59,688 bases of DNA, from contig DIFU01000105.1 in the NCBI GenBank assembly GCA_002419285.1, positions 32,970-92,657 of the forward strand. The letters run 5' to 3'. The notes beneath the pieces were generated by a model, which made no database searches, was not told the DNA's origin, and saw only the letters and a list, made by a program, of their open reading frames with translations. Made by a program: the position numbers and the translations under genes. This document shows, in pieces, positions 1 through 9,926 of the stretch. Numbering within the stretch: the first letter of the stretch is position 1; every line of letters begins with the position of its first letter. This DNA is from Prolixibacteraceae bacterium UBA5740 (GTDB lineage Bacteria > Bacteroidota > Bacteroidia > Bacteroidales > Prolixibacteraceae).

Positions 1-153
1 CAAAGATAATGACTTTTTAAATTTTTGAATAAGCATCAAACCACAAAACCCTGCTTTATAACATTTTTTAAGATTTGCGTAACATTGTCGCTTTACAGAC
101 AAAAAACCACATAAGTAGATCTGATTTATTAATTTTTTACCAAAGTTTTCTCA

Positions 154-246
154 TAAAAAAAGGACGGATCAACATCCGCCCTTCTTACTAACTAAACTAA
201 CTAAACCAATAAAACTAATCAAACCTAAACCTATGAAACTAAAACC
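154..246 (-). ncRNA. candidate small RNA with intrinsic terminator
   Basis: The minus strand has a TATCTTTG box (258-251) that fits the Bacteroidota -7 consensus TAnnTTTG. About 65 bases of U/G-rich sequence with no useful ORF follow, then a hairpin (arms 160-169 and 174-183) and eight T residues. One stem position is a G-U wobble in minus-strand RNA but an A-C mismatch in plus-strand RNA, so the minus strand is the likely transcript. The body holds a perfect tandem 9-mer, CTAACTAAA on the plus strand, at 188-196 and 197-205. No good -33 TTG lies at the usual spacing. It lies downstream of thrC and could instead be a processed end of the thr operon. I do not recognise the family. Confidence 0.35.
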
Positions 247-434
247 GTGTCAAAGATATATTTCTTGTACATCAATACTTCGAAAGGCCATCAGTAAATA
301 TGTTCTTAAACATGTTTCTTAAAATTCAGGTAACATTTGTATAAAGCACCTTCAAGACTTATAAGACGGATGCTTAACATACGACGGGAAAGCATTTTTC
401 AGGAAATGACCAATCATGTATTAATCCACAATCT

Positions 435-1754
435 TTAAGAATTTTTCAGTCTGTTAACCAACCAATTACGAAAATCCATGAAATCGGATGACATGGATAC
501 TGCCTCTTTTTTACCCTGTTGAAATTTTTGAAGGGCTTCGGGCAGTGCCACTTTACCTTCCCCTACAATTTTATCCATGGTATCAATGAATTTTGCAGGA
601 TGGGCAGTTTCAAGAAAAACGCCGGTCTGGTTGGCTGAAAGGTCCAGTTCCAGGGCAGCAAATCCACATGCACCATGAGGATCAAGAAGGTATCCGGTTT
701 CTTTATATACTCTTCTGATAATCCCGGTTATCTCTTCGTCGGAGAATCGATATCCTTTCATGATCGATGAAATTTTATCATGCGAATGAGCATACATATC
801 AAGAATTCGGGCAAAATTGCTGGGCGCTCCCACATCCATGGCATTGGCAAGCGTTTCAACTGAAGATTTAGGCAAATATTCTCCTGTCTGAAGATATTGA
901 TATACCACATCGTTCTCATTGTTGGCCGCAATGAAACGAGAGACCGGCAATCCCATTTCCCGGGCAAAAAGTCCGGCGGTAAGATTTCCAAAATTGCCAC
1001 TCGGTACCGCAAAAACCAGCTCATTACCAATCATCTCTCCCAATTCTTTCAAACGGGCATAGGCATTGAAATAATAAAACGACTGGGGTAGAAAGCGTGC
1101 CACATTAATCGAATTGGCAGAGGTCAGAAGAAACCTGTCATTAAGATCCTGATCCATAAATGCCAACTTCACCAAGCGCTGACAGTCGTCAAAAGTTCCG
1201 TCAATCTCAATGGCAGTGATATTGTGCCCCAAAGTCGTAAACTGCTTTTCCTGGATATCGCTCACTTTCCCGCTGGGATAAAGTACAAAGACGTTGATCC
1301 CTTCCACGCCCAAAAAACCGTTGGCCACAGCACTCCCAGTATCACCTGAAGTGGCTACCAATACATTTACCGAAGTTTTATTGTCCTTCAGGAAATACCT
1401 GAGCATCCTGGCCATAAACCGGGCGCCCACATCCTTGAATGCAAGCGTGGGGCCATGAAAAAGCTCGAGAGACCATATTCCAGGTTTTACGGGAACTACT
1501 GGACAATCAAACGACAATGTCTCATTGACAATCTGGTGCAGGTGCTGACGATCAATATCATCGCCAAAAAAACGTAAGGCTACGGCAAAGGCTATCTCCT
1601 GAAAAGAGAAGTGCTGAATACCTTCAAAGAATCCATCGCCAAAAGGTTGGACTGACCCTGGCATAAACAAGCCATTATCAGCAGCCAAACCTTTTATGAC
1701 AGCTGTCCTGAGGCTGACTGGAGCCACCTGGCGATTAGTGCTATAATATTTCAT
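435..1754 (-). CDS. thrC: threonine synthase
   Basis: Converts O-phosphohomoserine to threonine with pyridoxal phosphate (PLP), the last step of threonine synthesis, in the cytoplasm. The 439-residue protein starts with the family N-terminus (MKYYSTNRQ). It carries the PLP-lysine motif FKDVGARF (Lys107), the phosphate-binding ATSGDTGSA near 133-141 and SGNFGNL near 255. Length is normal for the family. It is the last gene of the minus-strand operon thrA - apgM-like kinase - thrC, separated from the middle gene by about 135 bp with only a weak hairpin. Expression therefore probably depends on read-through from the thrA promoter. Confidence 0.96.
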   Translation of the reverse strand: MKYYSTNRQVAPVSLRTAVIKGLAADNGLFMPGSVQPFGDGFFEGIQHFSFQEIAFAVALRFFGDDIDRQHLHQIVNETLSFDCPVVPVKPGIWSLELFHGPTLAFKDVGARFMARMLRYFLKDNKTSVNVLVATSGDTGSAVANGFLGVEGINVFVLYPSGKVSDIQEKQFTTLGHNITAIEIDGTFDDCQRLVKLAFMDQDLNDRFLLTSANSINVARFLPQSFYYFNAYARLKELGEMIGNELVFAVPSGNFGNLTAGLFAREMGLPVSRFIAANNENDVVYQYLQTGEYLPKSSVETLANAMDVGAPSNFARILDMYAHSHDKISSIMKGYRFSDEEITGIIRRVYKETGYLLDPHGACGFAALELDLSANQTGVFLETAHPAKFIDTMDKIVGEGKVALPEALQKFQQGKKEAVSMSSDFMDFRNWLVNRLKNS

Positions 1755-1889
1755 ATTGATTTATCAATCTTATAATCGTGAGTTACAAATCGTGATCTTC
1801 AAGTAAAATTTCCCGTACATCAACAAAATTCCGGCACCTTTCCCAAAAACCAACAAGCTAAAAAGTTCTTGGTTTTCAGTCATATATTA

Positions 1890-3101
1890 TCATTTGTCAT
1901 TCAAAAACATCTCCATAAACTCTGGACCCTTTAACAAACCATAAGCACCTTTCCGGGGAGCGAATTCATCATAAACGGTAACCTGGTCGGGTGACTTTCC
2001 CGGTTTGAAAATAACAAAAGGGACAGGATCATTTGTATGGGTTCGGATAGAACAGGGAGTCGGGTGATCGGGCAAAACCGCCAATGCCACAGGTTCATTC
2101 ATCAGGGATGTTTCTTCCATGATAGGCTTTACAATTCTTTTGTCGAGGTATTCAATGGTTCTGACTTTCAGTTCAAAATCTCCTTCATGGCCAGCCTCAT
2201 CGCTTGCCTCTATATGCAGGTAAACCAAGTCATGATCTTTCAAGGCATCAAGTGCCGCTCTGGCTTTTCCTTCGTAGTTGGTATCATAAAGCCCGGTTGC
2301 CCCCTCAACCATGATGACATCCATACCGGCCAGAACCCCAATGCCCTGAATTAGGTCGACCGCAGATATCACGGCCGATTTTTCAATTCCCCACATCTCT
2401 CTGAATGTCGGCATATTGGGTTTGTTCCCTGGCGACCAAGGCCAAATGCAGGTTGCCGGATCCTTACCCTGAGCAATTCTTTTGAGATTGACCGGATGGT
2501 CCTTTAACAGGAGAAAGGATCTCATAATCAAATAATTGATCAATCGGGCAGTCTTTTCCGAATCGGTTGATTCAGCACTCACCATGACCTGTTTATAAGG
2601 TGTTCCCATCACATCGTGAGGGGGAGTGCAATTGATTTCCTTGCGTCCTCCCTTAATTACCAACAGATTGCGATAAGAAACTCCTGGATAAAAACGAATG
2701 ATATCATTTCCAAGTGCTTTATTCAGAAAAGCGATCAGTTCAGCAGCCTCCTCCGAGGATATATGACCTGCAGAGTGATTTTTTATCACATTCTGCTCTA
2801 CGCAGATCAGGTTACACCTCAGCGCCAGGTCACCTTCATCCAGTTCGACCCTCATACTGGCTGCCTCAAGAACGCCCCTTCCCTCAAATACGGCCGGGAC
2901 ATTGTAGCCCATGACAGCAAGGTTTGCGATTTCACTTCCCGGATGCATTCCCGGAGGAATGGTATCTAGCATACCTGTCGAACCCATTCGTGCCAGTTGG
3001 TCGATATATGGTGTATCGGCCACCTGCAAAGGAGTTTTACCGCCTAACTGCTGAAGTGGTTCATCGGCCATCCCGTCGCCCAAAATGATAATGTATTTCA
3101 T
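1890..3101 (-). CDS. ApgM-type phosphoglycerate mutase homologue, proposed homoserine kinase
   Basis: A 403-residue alkaline-phosphatase-superfamily protein of the cofactor-independent phosphoglycerate mutase (ApgM) type. Metal-site motifs are visible: ILGDGMAD at the N-terminus (Asp9), the nucleophile region GMHPGSEIANLAVMGY (Ser56), EASDEAGHEGD, and LPDHPTPCS near the C-terminus. It lies between thrA and thrC, and no classical GHMP-type thrB is seen in the window. A family model (TIGR02535) names such thr-linked ApgM homologues as proposed homoserine kinases, and that fits the missing step here. The family and position are seen; the kinase role is inferred. A true phosphoglycerate mutase function remains possible. 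Confidence 0.85.
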   Translation of the reverse strand: MKYIIILGDGMADEPLQQLGGKTPLQVADTPYIDQLARMGSTGMLDTIPPGMHPGSEIANLAVMGYNVPAVFEGRGVLEAASMRVELDEGDLALRCNLICVEQNVIKNHSAGHISSEEAAELIAFLNKALGNDIIRFYPGVSYRNLLVIKGGRKEINCTPPHDVMGTPYKQVMVSAESTDSEKTARLINYLIMRSFLLLKDHPVNLKRIAQGKDPATCIWPWSPGNKPNMPTFREMWGIEKSAVISAVDLIQGIGVLAGMDVIMVEGATGLYDTNYEGKARAALDALKDHDLVYLHIEASDEAGHEGDFELKVRTIEYLDKRIVKPIMEETSLMNEPVALAVLPDHPTPCSIRTHTNDPVPFVIFKPGKSPDQVTVYDEFAPRKGAYGLLKGPEFMEMFLNDK

Positions 3102-3133
3102 ATGGTCTTCTCCTTAAAAAATCCTAACCCCGG

Positions 3134-5554
3134 TCAGATATTTGACACCTTGATAATATCGGCAAAAACACCCGCAGCGGTTACATCTGCCCCAGCGCCG
3201 TATCCTTTGATAAGCATTGGGAATTCATTGTATCGTTCGGTTCGGTAAATGATCAGGTTGTTGCTGCCCTCCAGGTCATAAAAAGGATGTCGCTGGCCAA
3301 TCTCCTGAAGTCCAACCTCTGCATTGCCCTCCTCAAAGCTGGCGACAAACCTCCACTTCATTCCATTCCTGGCCAGCTCAATTCTTCTGGATTCAAAACT
3401 GATATCCAGTTCAGGCAATTTCGACCAAAAATCATCGGTTGTTCCTGTAAAATATTGTTCCGGAATAAATGAATTTATCTTTACCTCATCCTGATCAATT
3501 CTGTAACCCGACTCCCTGGCAAGGATCAGGAGCTTGCGCACCACATCAACTCCACTCAGGTCAATGCGCGGATCGGGTTCTGAATAGCCGGCATCCTTGG
3601 CCATCCTGACAGCCTTGCTGAAAGGGATCTTTTCGGACAAAGTGTTAAAAATGAAATTCAGGGTGCCTGACAAAACTGCTTCAATACGCAGGACTTTATC
3701 ACCTGAATTCACGAGATCATTCAATGTGTTAATAATGGGTAATCCTGCTCCGACATTGGTTTCAAAAAGGAACTTCACCCCTTTTCTTTTGGCTGTTTTT
3801 TTCAGGAGCGCATAATTCTCATATTCAGAACTTGCGGCTATTTTATTGGCAGTTACGACAGATACGTTTGCATCAAGTACCTTATAATATTGCCTGGCAA
3901 TTTCACCTGAAGCCGTACAATCCACAAAAACACTATTATACATATTCATTGAAATCATTTCGGAAATAAAATCGCTCACCGAAGACATTTTCTCTGATCC
4001 ATCAAGTAAGGTTTTATAAGATGTCACATCTATCCCGTCGCGGTCAAAAACCATCCTTCTGGAATTGGCAATACCCGTTATCTTCAGGTTCAGATGGTTT
4101 TCGGCCAGTAAACGCTCGTGTTGCCGGTCAATTTGAGCGAGGAGATGACTTCCCACAAGTCCGACACCAATCAGGAAAATATTCAGTTCCGCATTTTCCG
4201 AAAGGAAAAACGATTCGTGCACAACGTTGAGAGTCTTGCGCAGATCGTCATTACTGACAACCCATGAAATATTGTACTCTGAAGCTCCCTGTGCGATAGC
4301 ACTGACGTTGATACCGTTACGACCAATGGTGGTGAAAAGTTTACCAGCAATACCTGTACTGTGTTTCATATTTTCGCCTACGATGGCCACGATAGAAAGA
4401 TTTTTCTCTATCACCACTTTATTTATCTGATCCAGGGTGATTTCACGCGCAAACTCATTCTGGATTGCTTCTTCGGCAGCATCAGCCATATGTTCTTCAA
4501 TGGCAATGCTAATGGTATTTTCAGAGGAAGCCTGGGAAATCAGTATCACGTTGATTTTCTCCATTGCCAGCGCAGTAAAAAGCCGCATCGAAATGCCTGC
4601 CACACCAACCATACCAATCCCTTGAACTGTTAATAGTGCAATCCTTGAAATGGATGAAATTCCCTTAATGGGTCTTTCACTGCCATTTGCGGCCGACTTT
4701 GTAATCAGGGTTCCCTTTTCCTCAGGCCGCATGGTATTTTTTATATGTACAGGAATTCCCTTTTTATAAACCGGCAAAATAGTTGGAGGATAAATTACTT
4801 TGGCTCCAAAATTTGACAACTCCATGGCCTCTGTATATGAGAGAACTGGTATTGTGTAAGCCTTTCGGATGACCTTCGGATCGGCAGTCATAAAACCATC
4901 AACGTCAGTCCAGATTTCAAGAGACTCAGCATCGAGGGCAGCAGCAATAATGGCTGCTGTATAATCAGATCCACCCCTTCCAAGCGTTGTATATTCTCCT
5001 GTCTTATTTTTCGCAATAAATCCCGCCACTATTGCGACTCCCTGAAAGCGGGCAAAGCTTTCAACAATCCGTTTGTTGGTCTCATTAAAATCAACCGCAG
5101 CTTTTCCAAAATGATTATCAGTTACTATAAACCGGGAAGCATCTTTCAGTTCACAGCCGAAATAACGTGAAACAATGAGCGACGAAAGACGCTCGCCCAT
5201 TCCCAACAACCGATCCAAGGTTTTTGGCGTCAATTCACTCACAAGAGTTACGCCCATCATTACCTGTTCCAACTCTTGCAAAAGCGGATTGATTTCGGCA
5301 ATAATCTCCTCCGGCCCGTCAAAAAGTTCATTGACAACTTCTAAATGGCGTTGCCTGATTATCGTCATCTCATCATGATAGAATTCAGAGCCAAGGGCCG
5401 CCATTTTAGCCGCATTCAAAATCTTGTCAGTAATTCCACCTAATGCTGAAACGACAACAATTACATCTTCCTGCCGACCACTAACAATTTCATGTACTTT
5501 TTTGATATTAACAGCACTGCCAACTGAAGTTCCTCCGAACTTTAACACTTTCAT
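3134..5554 (-). CDS. thrA: bifunctional aspartokinase / homoserine dehydrogenase
   Basis: Phosphorylates aspartate and reduces aspartate semialdehyde to homoserine, the first and third steps towards threonine. The 806-residue protein begins MKVLKFGGTSVGS (kinase nucleotide site), has GRGGSDYTAA, two ACT-like regulatory segments in the middle, then the NAD(P) Rossmann motif GVGLVGSHLL and TANKIAAS of homoserine dehydrogenase. Size and order match ThrA (about 820 residues). The reading frame stays open to 5635, but the conserved N-terminus starts at 5554 and a promoter-like -7 box at 5610-5603 would lie inside the extension, so 5554 is chosen. First gene of the thr operon; feedback control by threonine through the ACT domains is expected from the family. 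Confidence 0.96.
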   Translation of the reverse strand: MKVLKFGGTSVGSAVNIKKVHEIVSGRQEDVIVVVSALGGITDKILNAAKMAALGSEFYHDEMTIIRQRHLEVVNELFDGPEEIIAEINPLLQELEQVMMGVTLVSELTPKTLDRLLGMGERLSSLIVSRYFGCELKDASRFIVTDNHFGKAAVDFNETNKRIVESFARFQGVAIVAGFIAKNKTGEYTTLGRGGSDYTAAIIAAALDAESLEIWTDVDGFMTADPKVIRKAYTIPVLSYTEAMELSNFGAKVIYPPTILPVYKKGIPVHIKNTMRPEEKGTLITKSAANGSERPIKGISSISRIALLTVQGIGMVGVAGISMRLFTALAMEKINVILISQASSENTISIAIEEHMADAAEEAIQNEFAREITLDQINKVVIEKNLSIVAIVGENMKHSTGIAGKLFTTIGRNGINVSAIAQGASEYNISWVVSNDDLRKTLNVVHESFFLSENAELNIFLIGVGLVGSHLLAQIDRQHERLLAENHLNLKITGIANSRRMVFDRDGIDVTSYKTLLDGSEKMSSVSDFISEMISMNMYNSVFVDCTASGEIARQYYKVLDANVSVVTANKIAASSEYENYALLKKTAKRKGVKFLFETNVGAGLPIINTLNDLVNSGDKVLRIEAVLSGTLNFIFNTLSEKIPFSKAVRMAKDAGYSEPDPRIDLSGVDVVRKLLILARESGYRIDQDEVKINSFIPEQYFTGTTDDFWSKLPELDISFESRRIELARNGMKWRFVASFEEGNAEVGLQEIGQRHPFYDLEGSNNLIIYRTERYNEFPMLIKGYGAGADVTAAGVFADIIKVSNI

Positions 5555-5602
5555 ATCAGATGAATTTGATGATATTTGATGCGCATTTTTTTTTGCACCA
5601 TA

Positions 5603-5636
5603 CAAAAATAGGATTGTAGAATGATTTTTATACAAA
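5603..5636 (-). promoter_or_regulatory. putative thr operon promoter
   Basis: On the minus strand TTTG (5636-5633), a 22-base spacer and TATTTTTG (5610-5603) match the Bacteroidota TTG...TAnnTTTG promoter. Transcription would start near 5598, about 45 bases ahead of the chosen thrA start. Confidence 0.5.
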
Positions 5637-5726
5637 TTGAATATAAATAACGACTAAGATTAACACAAGGTTTTTTGAAGTTCGCTATTTGTATCCTTTT
5701 GACTTAAAAGCATATATCAACCACAT

Positions 5727-5778
5727 AAAAAAAAACTACCGGACGGGCCATAAAAAATGCCCTGTCCGGTAGTTCAAA
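5727..5778 (-). terminator. recA terminator
   Basis: GC-rich inverted repeat (arms 5734-5748 and 5759-5774, one bulge) followed on the minus strand by a run of T residues. It lies just after the recA stop codon and separates bcp-recA from the thr operon. Confidence 0.85.
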
Positions 5779-5794
5779 ACGCCATACCGATCAC

Positions 5795-6820
5795 TTATGC
5801 ATTATCGGAAGATGCAGTAATATATTCAAGTATTTTCGTTTCCAGTTCGGCAGAAAGTTCCGGGTTATCGCGAATAAGTTTACGTACCGCATCCCTACCC
5901 TGGCCTAATTTTGTTTCGCCATAGCTGAACCAGGAACCACTCTTTTTAATTACACCGTAATTGACACCCATGTCGATAATCTCCCCTGTTTTGCTGATGC
6001 CTTCACCATAGAGGATATCAAATTCCGCTTTCCTGAAAGGAGGTGCTATCTTATTCTTGACAACTTTTACCCTAACGTTATTTCCGGTGACCTCTTCTCC
6101 GTCCTTAATCTGTCCTATCCTGCGAATGTCGAGCCTCACTGATGCATAGAATTTCAGCGCATTTCCACCAGTGGTGGTTTCCGGATTCCCGAACATGACA
6201 CCGATTTTTTCCCTCAGCTGGTTAATAAAAATGCAACAGGTCCTTGTTTTACTGATATTGGCAGTTAATTTCCTGAGTGCCTGTGACATAAGTCGTGCCT
6301 GCAGACCCATTTTTGAGTCACCCATATCACCTTCGAGTTCGGCTTTGGGGGTAAGTGCGGCCACTGAGTCAATGACAACGATATCGACAGCTCCCGAACG
6401 TATCAGGCTATCGGTAATCTCAAGAGCCTGTTCCCCATGGTCAGGCTGTGAAATTAGCAGTTCATCGGTATTTACCCCTAATTTTCGGGCATAATACGGA
6501 TCAAAAGCATGTTCGGCATCAATTATTGCAGCAATGCCTCCCAGCTTCTGGGTTTCAGCAATGGCATGAATGGCGAGCGTAGTTTTCCCTGATGATTCAG
6601 GTCCATATATTTCGATAATCCGGCCACGGGGATAACCTCCGATTCCAAGCGCAACATCCAGACCGATTGAACCGGACGAAATGGCAGGAACATCGTCCAC
6701 TGGCTTGTCCCCCATTCGCATGATCGAACCTTTTCCAAAGCTTTTTTCAATCTTATCGAGTGTAAGTTGCAGTGCTTTCAATTTTTCTTTATTGACAGCT
6801 GATTGCTCTTCCTTTGTCAT
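5795..6820 (-). CDS. recA: recombinase RecA
   Basis: DNA strand-exchange ATPase for homologous recombination and SOS induction. The 341-residue protein carries the Walker A motif GPESSGKT (73-80), the Walker B region [12 protein letters not shown], and the loop motif [22 protein letters not shown] (split as [11 protein letters not shown] and [11 protein letters not shown]). The frame is open upstream to 6994, but that part overlaps bcp and is unlike RecA. The start at 6820 ([14 protein letters not shown]) gives the normal family length. It follows bcp by 10 bp, so the two are probably co-transcribed, linking recA with an oxidative-stress gene. No LexA-type operator was recognised. Confidence 0.98.
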   Translation of the reverse strand: MTKEEQSAVNKEKLKALQLTLDKIEKSFGKGSIMRMGDKPVDDVPAISSGSIGLDVALGIGGYPRGRIIEIYGPESSGKTTLAIHAIAETQKLGGIAAIIDAEHAFDPYYARKLGVNTDELLISQPDHGEQALEITDSLIRSGAVDIVVIDSVAALTPKAELEGDMGDSKMGLQARLMSQALRKLTANISKTRTCCIFINQLREKIGVMFGNPETTTGGNALKFYASVRLDIRRIGQIKDGEEVTGNNVRVKVVKNKIAPPFRKAEFDILYGEGISKTGEIIDMGVNYGVIKKSGSWFSYGETKLGQGRDAVRKLIRDNPELSAELETKILEYITASSDNA

Positions 6821-6830
6821 ATTTCGAATA

Positions 6831-7295
6831 TTATAAGTTAAGTTTTTTAATAATCTGACCAGTATGGTTTTTTGTATCCACGGTACCAATAACCTCCTCA
6901 ATCTTTCCTTCCTCATCAATGATGTAGGTGGAACGAATGACTCCCATGTAAGTTTTCCCGTAATTTTTCTTTTCACCCCAAACTCCGTAGGCATTCAGAA
7001 TTGTCTTGCCCTCATCGGACAGAAGGTTAAACTTCAAACCGTATTTCGAGATAAATTTCTGATGGGAGACTTGGCTGTCCGGACTTACGCCCACAACATG
7101 GTATCCCTTCCCGATCCACATTTCGTAATTGTCATTCAGGTTACAAGCTTCAGCAGTACATCCCGGTGTATCATCCTTTGGATAAAAATAAAGAATCAAC
7201 TTTTTGCCTTGAAAATCATTGAGTGATATTTTTTCCCCAGACTGATTAACTCCCTCAAAATAAGGAGCTTTCTCTCCTCTTGCAAGTAATGCCAT
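6831..7295 (-). CDS. bcp: thiol peroxidase of the Bcp/PrxQ type
   Basis: Reduces hydroperoxides using thioredoxin, in the cytoplasm. The protein of 154 residues has the peroxiredoxin motif [16 protein letters not shown] with peroxidatic Cys46 and resolving Cys51 five residues later, typical of PrxQ/Bcp. The frame is open to 7322, but the start at 7295 ([11 protein letters not shown]) matches the family. A -7 box at 7327-7320 would also put the transcription start inside the longer version. Located 10 bp upstream of recA on the same strand. Confidence 0.94.
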   Translation of the reverse strand: MALLARGEKAPYFEGVNQSGEKISLNDFQGKKLILYFYPKDDTPGCTAEACNLNDNYEMWIGKGYHVVGVSPDSQVSHQKFISKYGLKFNLLSDEGKTILNAYGVWGEKKNYGKTYMGVIRSTYIIDEEGKIEEVIGTVDTKNHTGQIIKKLNL

Positions 7296-7319
7296 ACATT
7301 TGTTCTTTTTAGTTGGACA

Positions 7320-7327
7320 CAAATATA
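7320..7327 (-). promoter_or_regulatory. possible -7 box for bcp-recA
   Basis: Minus-strand TATATTTG fits TAnnTTTG and lies about 25 bases before the bcp start. No TTG was found at the expected -33 spacing. Confidence 0.35.
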
Positions 7328-7569
7328 AACTAATTCAGTCAAAATAGGGGAAGTTTAGAATTACCTAATTTCGCATAATTGCACATAAGATATTGACAGG
7401 CAGGGAATGCCCTGTTATGCTTAATTTTTATAATTTTATATCCTGAAAATTGGGTATGCCCTGGCTTTTTGGTATTGATTTTGATCAAGAGGTTAAAGGT
7501 TGTATGGCGAGGCTGTAATTTCGGAATGAATGCTCCTTAACATCCACCTGACCCACATAAATTGTAATC

Positions 7570-9174
7570 ATGAAGACGTCAAATACATTTTTGGTTCTCA
7601 TATTGACCTATATTCTGACAATAGGATCAGTTACAGGCCTACGGGCGAATACACTGATTCCACAGGAGGATGAAAGGAACCGTGCCATTGAGTTTTTTCA
7701 TGAAGGAAAATTTGACCAGGCCCTTCCCGTATTCCAGAAACTGGCAAATGCCTATCCCGCCGATTACCTGCTGAAATACTTCACGGGAGCCAGTTTGGTT
7801 GAGACAGGTGCCATCGGAAAAGAGGCCGAGATGTATCTTTTGCTTGCCATAACCAGAGAGGTTCCCGCAAAAGTCTTTTATTATCTCGGACGACTTTACC
7901 ATGCCCAGGAAAACTGGGATGGAGCCCTGAGGTTTTATAATCGCTTTACAAACAACTCCGATGCAAAACAATTGGAAGAGCTCAGGATAAAGGAGCTCTC
8001 GGACCTGGCTTACAACAACATAAATCCTTTCAGGGGAAGCGAAATAGTTTTTCCCCAGCCAACCGCGATACAGGAGCCACCTCCCCCAGTTTCCGAACCT
8101 GAGATAACTCCATCTGAAAATTTACCCCAAACGATTACTCAGGACCAGGAAGTAACACCCATTCTGAATTTGGAGATTCAGGATTCCTTGCAGTCACCTC
8201 CAGTTGAGCAATCACCGTTCCCTAAAGAAGTTAAATCGACCACAACTGATATTCCATTCACCACTGAAAAAATCAGTCTGGATACAACCACACTGACCAT
8301 CATCGAAGATACCGATTCCTTGATTGACACCAGTGAGTTGACCACCGATGTACCTGCTCAGGTTGCTGAAACCCCTATTTCGCCTCCCCCAGCCAAATTC
8401 GCCCTACCCGATATTGCATTCATCCATTTCCAAATCAATCCCAGAGTGAATTATTTGACCGAGGATATGTTCAAAATTGGTGAAGCCCGGGAGGCTTGGA
8501 AACTCGGCCTGGAAAAGGAAAAACTTCTGAATGGGAAACTTCTAGCCTTGCAGCAGCAACGACAAAAATATGGAACTGCCCCCAGCCAAGGTGAACGCGA
8601 CCGGTTGGCAGAAGGAATTATTCAACTGGAAAGGGAAACATTGACTTTACATGCCGAATCCGACATGTTGTATGGAAAAGCGAGACAACTGGAACAGGAA
8701 TGGTGGGCAAATGCAAGCATGCAGGAATATGAAAACCTGCGGCTCACCACCGACTCTTTGCAAAAGCTTAAAGAGGCTATCCGGATGGCAGACCTTGCAC
8801 CAGCCCCGGTGATTGATCAGCAGTTACTTGAAGAGGCAGCAGGCCTTTCTGAAGATGAAGAAACGACTACGGAGGAAGAAGTAAGTGAAGACACCGTGAT
8901 ATATAAGGTTCAGCTTGGATCTTTCACCAGGGCTGTACCTCCCCGGACAAAGGAATTATTTGACAAGATCGGTATGATCAGGACCATTGAAACCTTCGTT
9001 GATGAAAAGGAAGCCACCGTATATACAACAGGTAACATGAAGACTTTTGCTGATGGTCTTGCACTTCAAAACCAAGTGCGGCTTGAGGGCGTAAAAGATG
9101 CCTTTGTAATTGCCATCCTAAATGAAAAAAGAATATCTTTACAGGAAGCAAAAAAAATAACAGGCGAAGAATGA
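7570..9174 (+). CDS. exported TPR protein with SPOR-like C-terminus
   Basis: A 534-residue protein of unknown exact function. Residues 1-26 look like a signal peptide. Residues about 30-150 contain tetratricopeptide-like helices (GKFDQALPVFQKLANAYP, NWDGALRFYNRF). A long Pro/Thr/Glu-rich linker (about 160-270) and a Glu/Gln-rich coiled stretch (about 300-410) follow. The last 90 residues (YKVQLGSFTRAVPP...) resemble a SPOR-type repeat, suggesting peptidoglycan contact in the periplasm; this is inference. Its stop overlaps the clpS start by 4 bp (ATGA), so translation is probably coupled. Upstream (7323-7569) is a short CAGGG-AATG-CCCTG palindrome at 7401-7414 of unknown meaning. Confidence 0.8.
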   Translation: MKTSNTFLVLILTYILTIGSVTGLRANTLIPQEDERNRAIEFFHEGKFDQALPVFQKLANAYPADYLLKYFTGASLVETGAIGKEAEMYLLLAITREVPAKVFYYLGRLYHAQENWDGALRFYNRFTNNSDAKQLEELRIKELSDLAYNNINPFRGSEIVFPQPTAIQEPPPPVSEPEITPSENLPQTITQDQEVTPILNLEIQDSLQSPPVEQSPFPKEVKSTTTDIPFTTEKISLDTTTLTIIEDTDSLIDTSELTTDVPAQVAETPISPPPAKFALPDIAFIHFQINPRVNYLTEDMFKIGEAREAWKLGLEKEKLLNGKLLALQQQRQKYGTAPSQGERDRLAEGIIQLERETLTLHAESDMLYGKARQLEQEWWANASMQEYENLRLTTDSLQKLKEAIRMADLAPAPVIDQQLLEEAAGLSEDEETTTEEEVSEDTVIYKVQLGSFTRAVPPRTKELFDKIGMIRTIETFVDEKEATVYTTGNMKTFADGLALQNQVRLEGVKDAFVIAILNEKRISLQEAKKITGEE

Positions 9175-9449
9175 CCGACAAAGAAACCAGGAGAAAAACG
9201 ACACAATTGCGAGACAGCAATGAGGACCTGGACAAATACCTGATATTACACAACGATGACGTACATACTTTCGATTATGTAATTCAGGCGTTGATGGAAA
9301 TATGTGACCATGACTATATTCAGGCATCACAATGTGCCATCATTACCCATTATAAAGGTAAGTGCGAAGTGAAGCACGGTAGATTTCCCAGCCTGAAAGC
9401 GATGAAAGATGCACTTTCCATCAAAGAACTTACGGCAACTATTGACTGA
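9171..9449 (+). CDS. clpS: ATP-dependent Clp protease adaptor ClpS
   Basis: Small cytoplasmic adaptor that delivers N-degron substrates to the ClpA-type unfoldase. The 92-residue protein has the core motif LHNDDVHTFDYVI near residues 26-38, whose Asn-Asp-Asp forms the family's ligand pocket, and an unstructured N-terminal tail. It starts inside the stop of the TPR protein gene (ATGA overlap) and is followed after 3 bp by nfeD. No clpA lies next to it. Confidence 0.9.
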   Translation: MTDKETRRKTTQLRDSNEDLDKYLILHNDDVHTFDYVIQALMEICDHDYIQASQCAIITHYKGKCEVKHGRFPSLKAMKDALSIKELTATID

Positions 9450-9452
9450 ACC

Positions 9453-9926
9453 ATGACCATACTAGCCATCATTGTACTTATTATCCTTGGCCTGCTGCTG
9501 CTTTTACTTGAATTTGCAGTGGTACCAGGAGTCACGATTGCCGGCATCGGCGGTTTCCTGCTTTTGGCAGGCAGTGTTTACCTGGCATTCGCCCAATTTG
9601 GAATGGGCGCAGGAATTATAACACTCGTATTTGTGCTTACGGCAGCTCCACTAATGGTGGTTTATTTCTTCAGGTCAAAAGCCGGACGTAAAATGGTGTT
9701 GGAAACTAACATCGATGCAAAAGTTGACACTACCGAAACCGACAATATCCATCCGGGAGATGTTGGTTTGACATTAGGACGACTTGCCCCTATCGGGAAA
9801 GTAAGAATCAATGACGTTACAATCGAGGGACACTCGACAGGTAGTTTCATCGACCATAACAAACCAATCAGGGTACTGAAGGTTTTCCCGGGAAAAGTAA
9901 TTGTGGAACTCATTAAAAATGAATAA
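9453..9926 (+). CDS. NfeD family membrane protein
   Basis: A 157-residue short NfeD protein. Residues 1-72 form three closely spaced membrane helices, and the C-terminal part ([19 protein letters not shown]...) is the OB-fold NfeD domain. Short NfeD proteins without the protease domain are typically paired with flotillin-like proteins, and floA follows directly with an 8-bp overlap. A role in organising membrane microdomains is expected from the pairing, not shown by sequence. Confidence 0.88.
   Translation: MTILAIIVLIILGLLLLLLEFAVVPGVTIAGIGGFLLLAGSVYLAFAQFGMGAGIITLVFVLTAAPLMVVYFFRSKAGRKMVLETNIDAKVDTTETDNIHPGDVGLTLGRLAPIGKVRINDVTIEGHSTGSFIDHNKPIRVLKVFPGKVIVELIKNE

Noticed and set aside
5555..5635. 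N-terminal extension of ThrA
   Set aside because: Not like the family, and a promoter-like element lies inside it.
6821..6994. N-terminal extension of RecA
   Set aside because: It is bcp coding sequence in another frame; RecA begins at 6820.
7401..7414. Short palindrome CAGGG-AATG-CCCTG as terminator or operator
   Set aside because: Only five base pairs, no T run and no regulator nearby; kept only as a note on the neighbouring gene.
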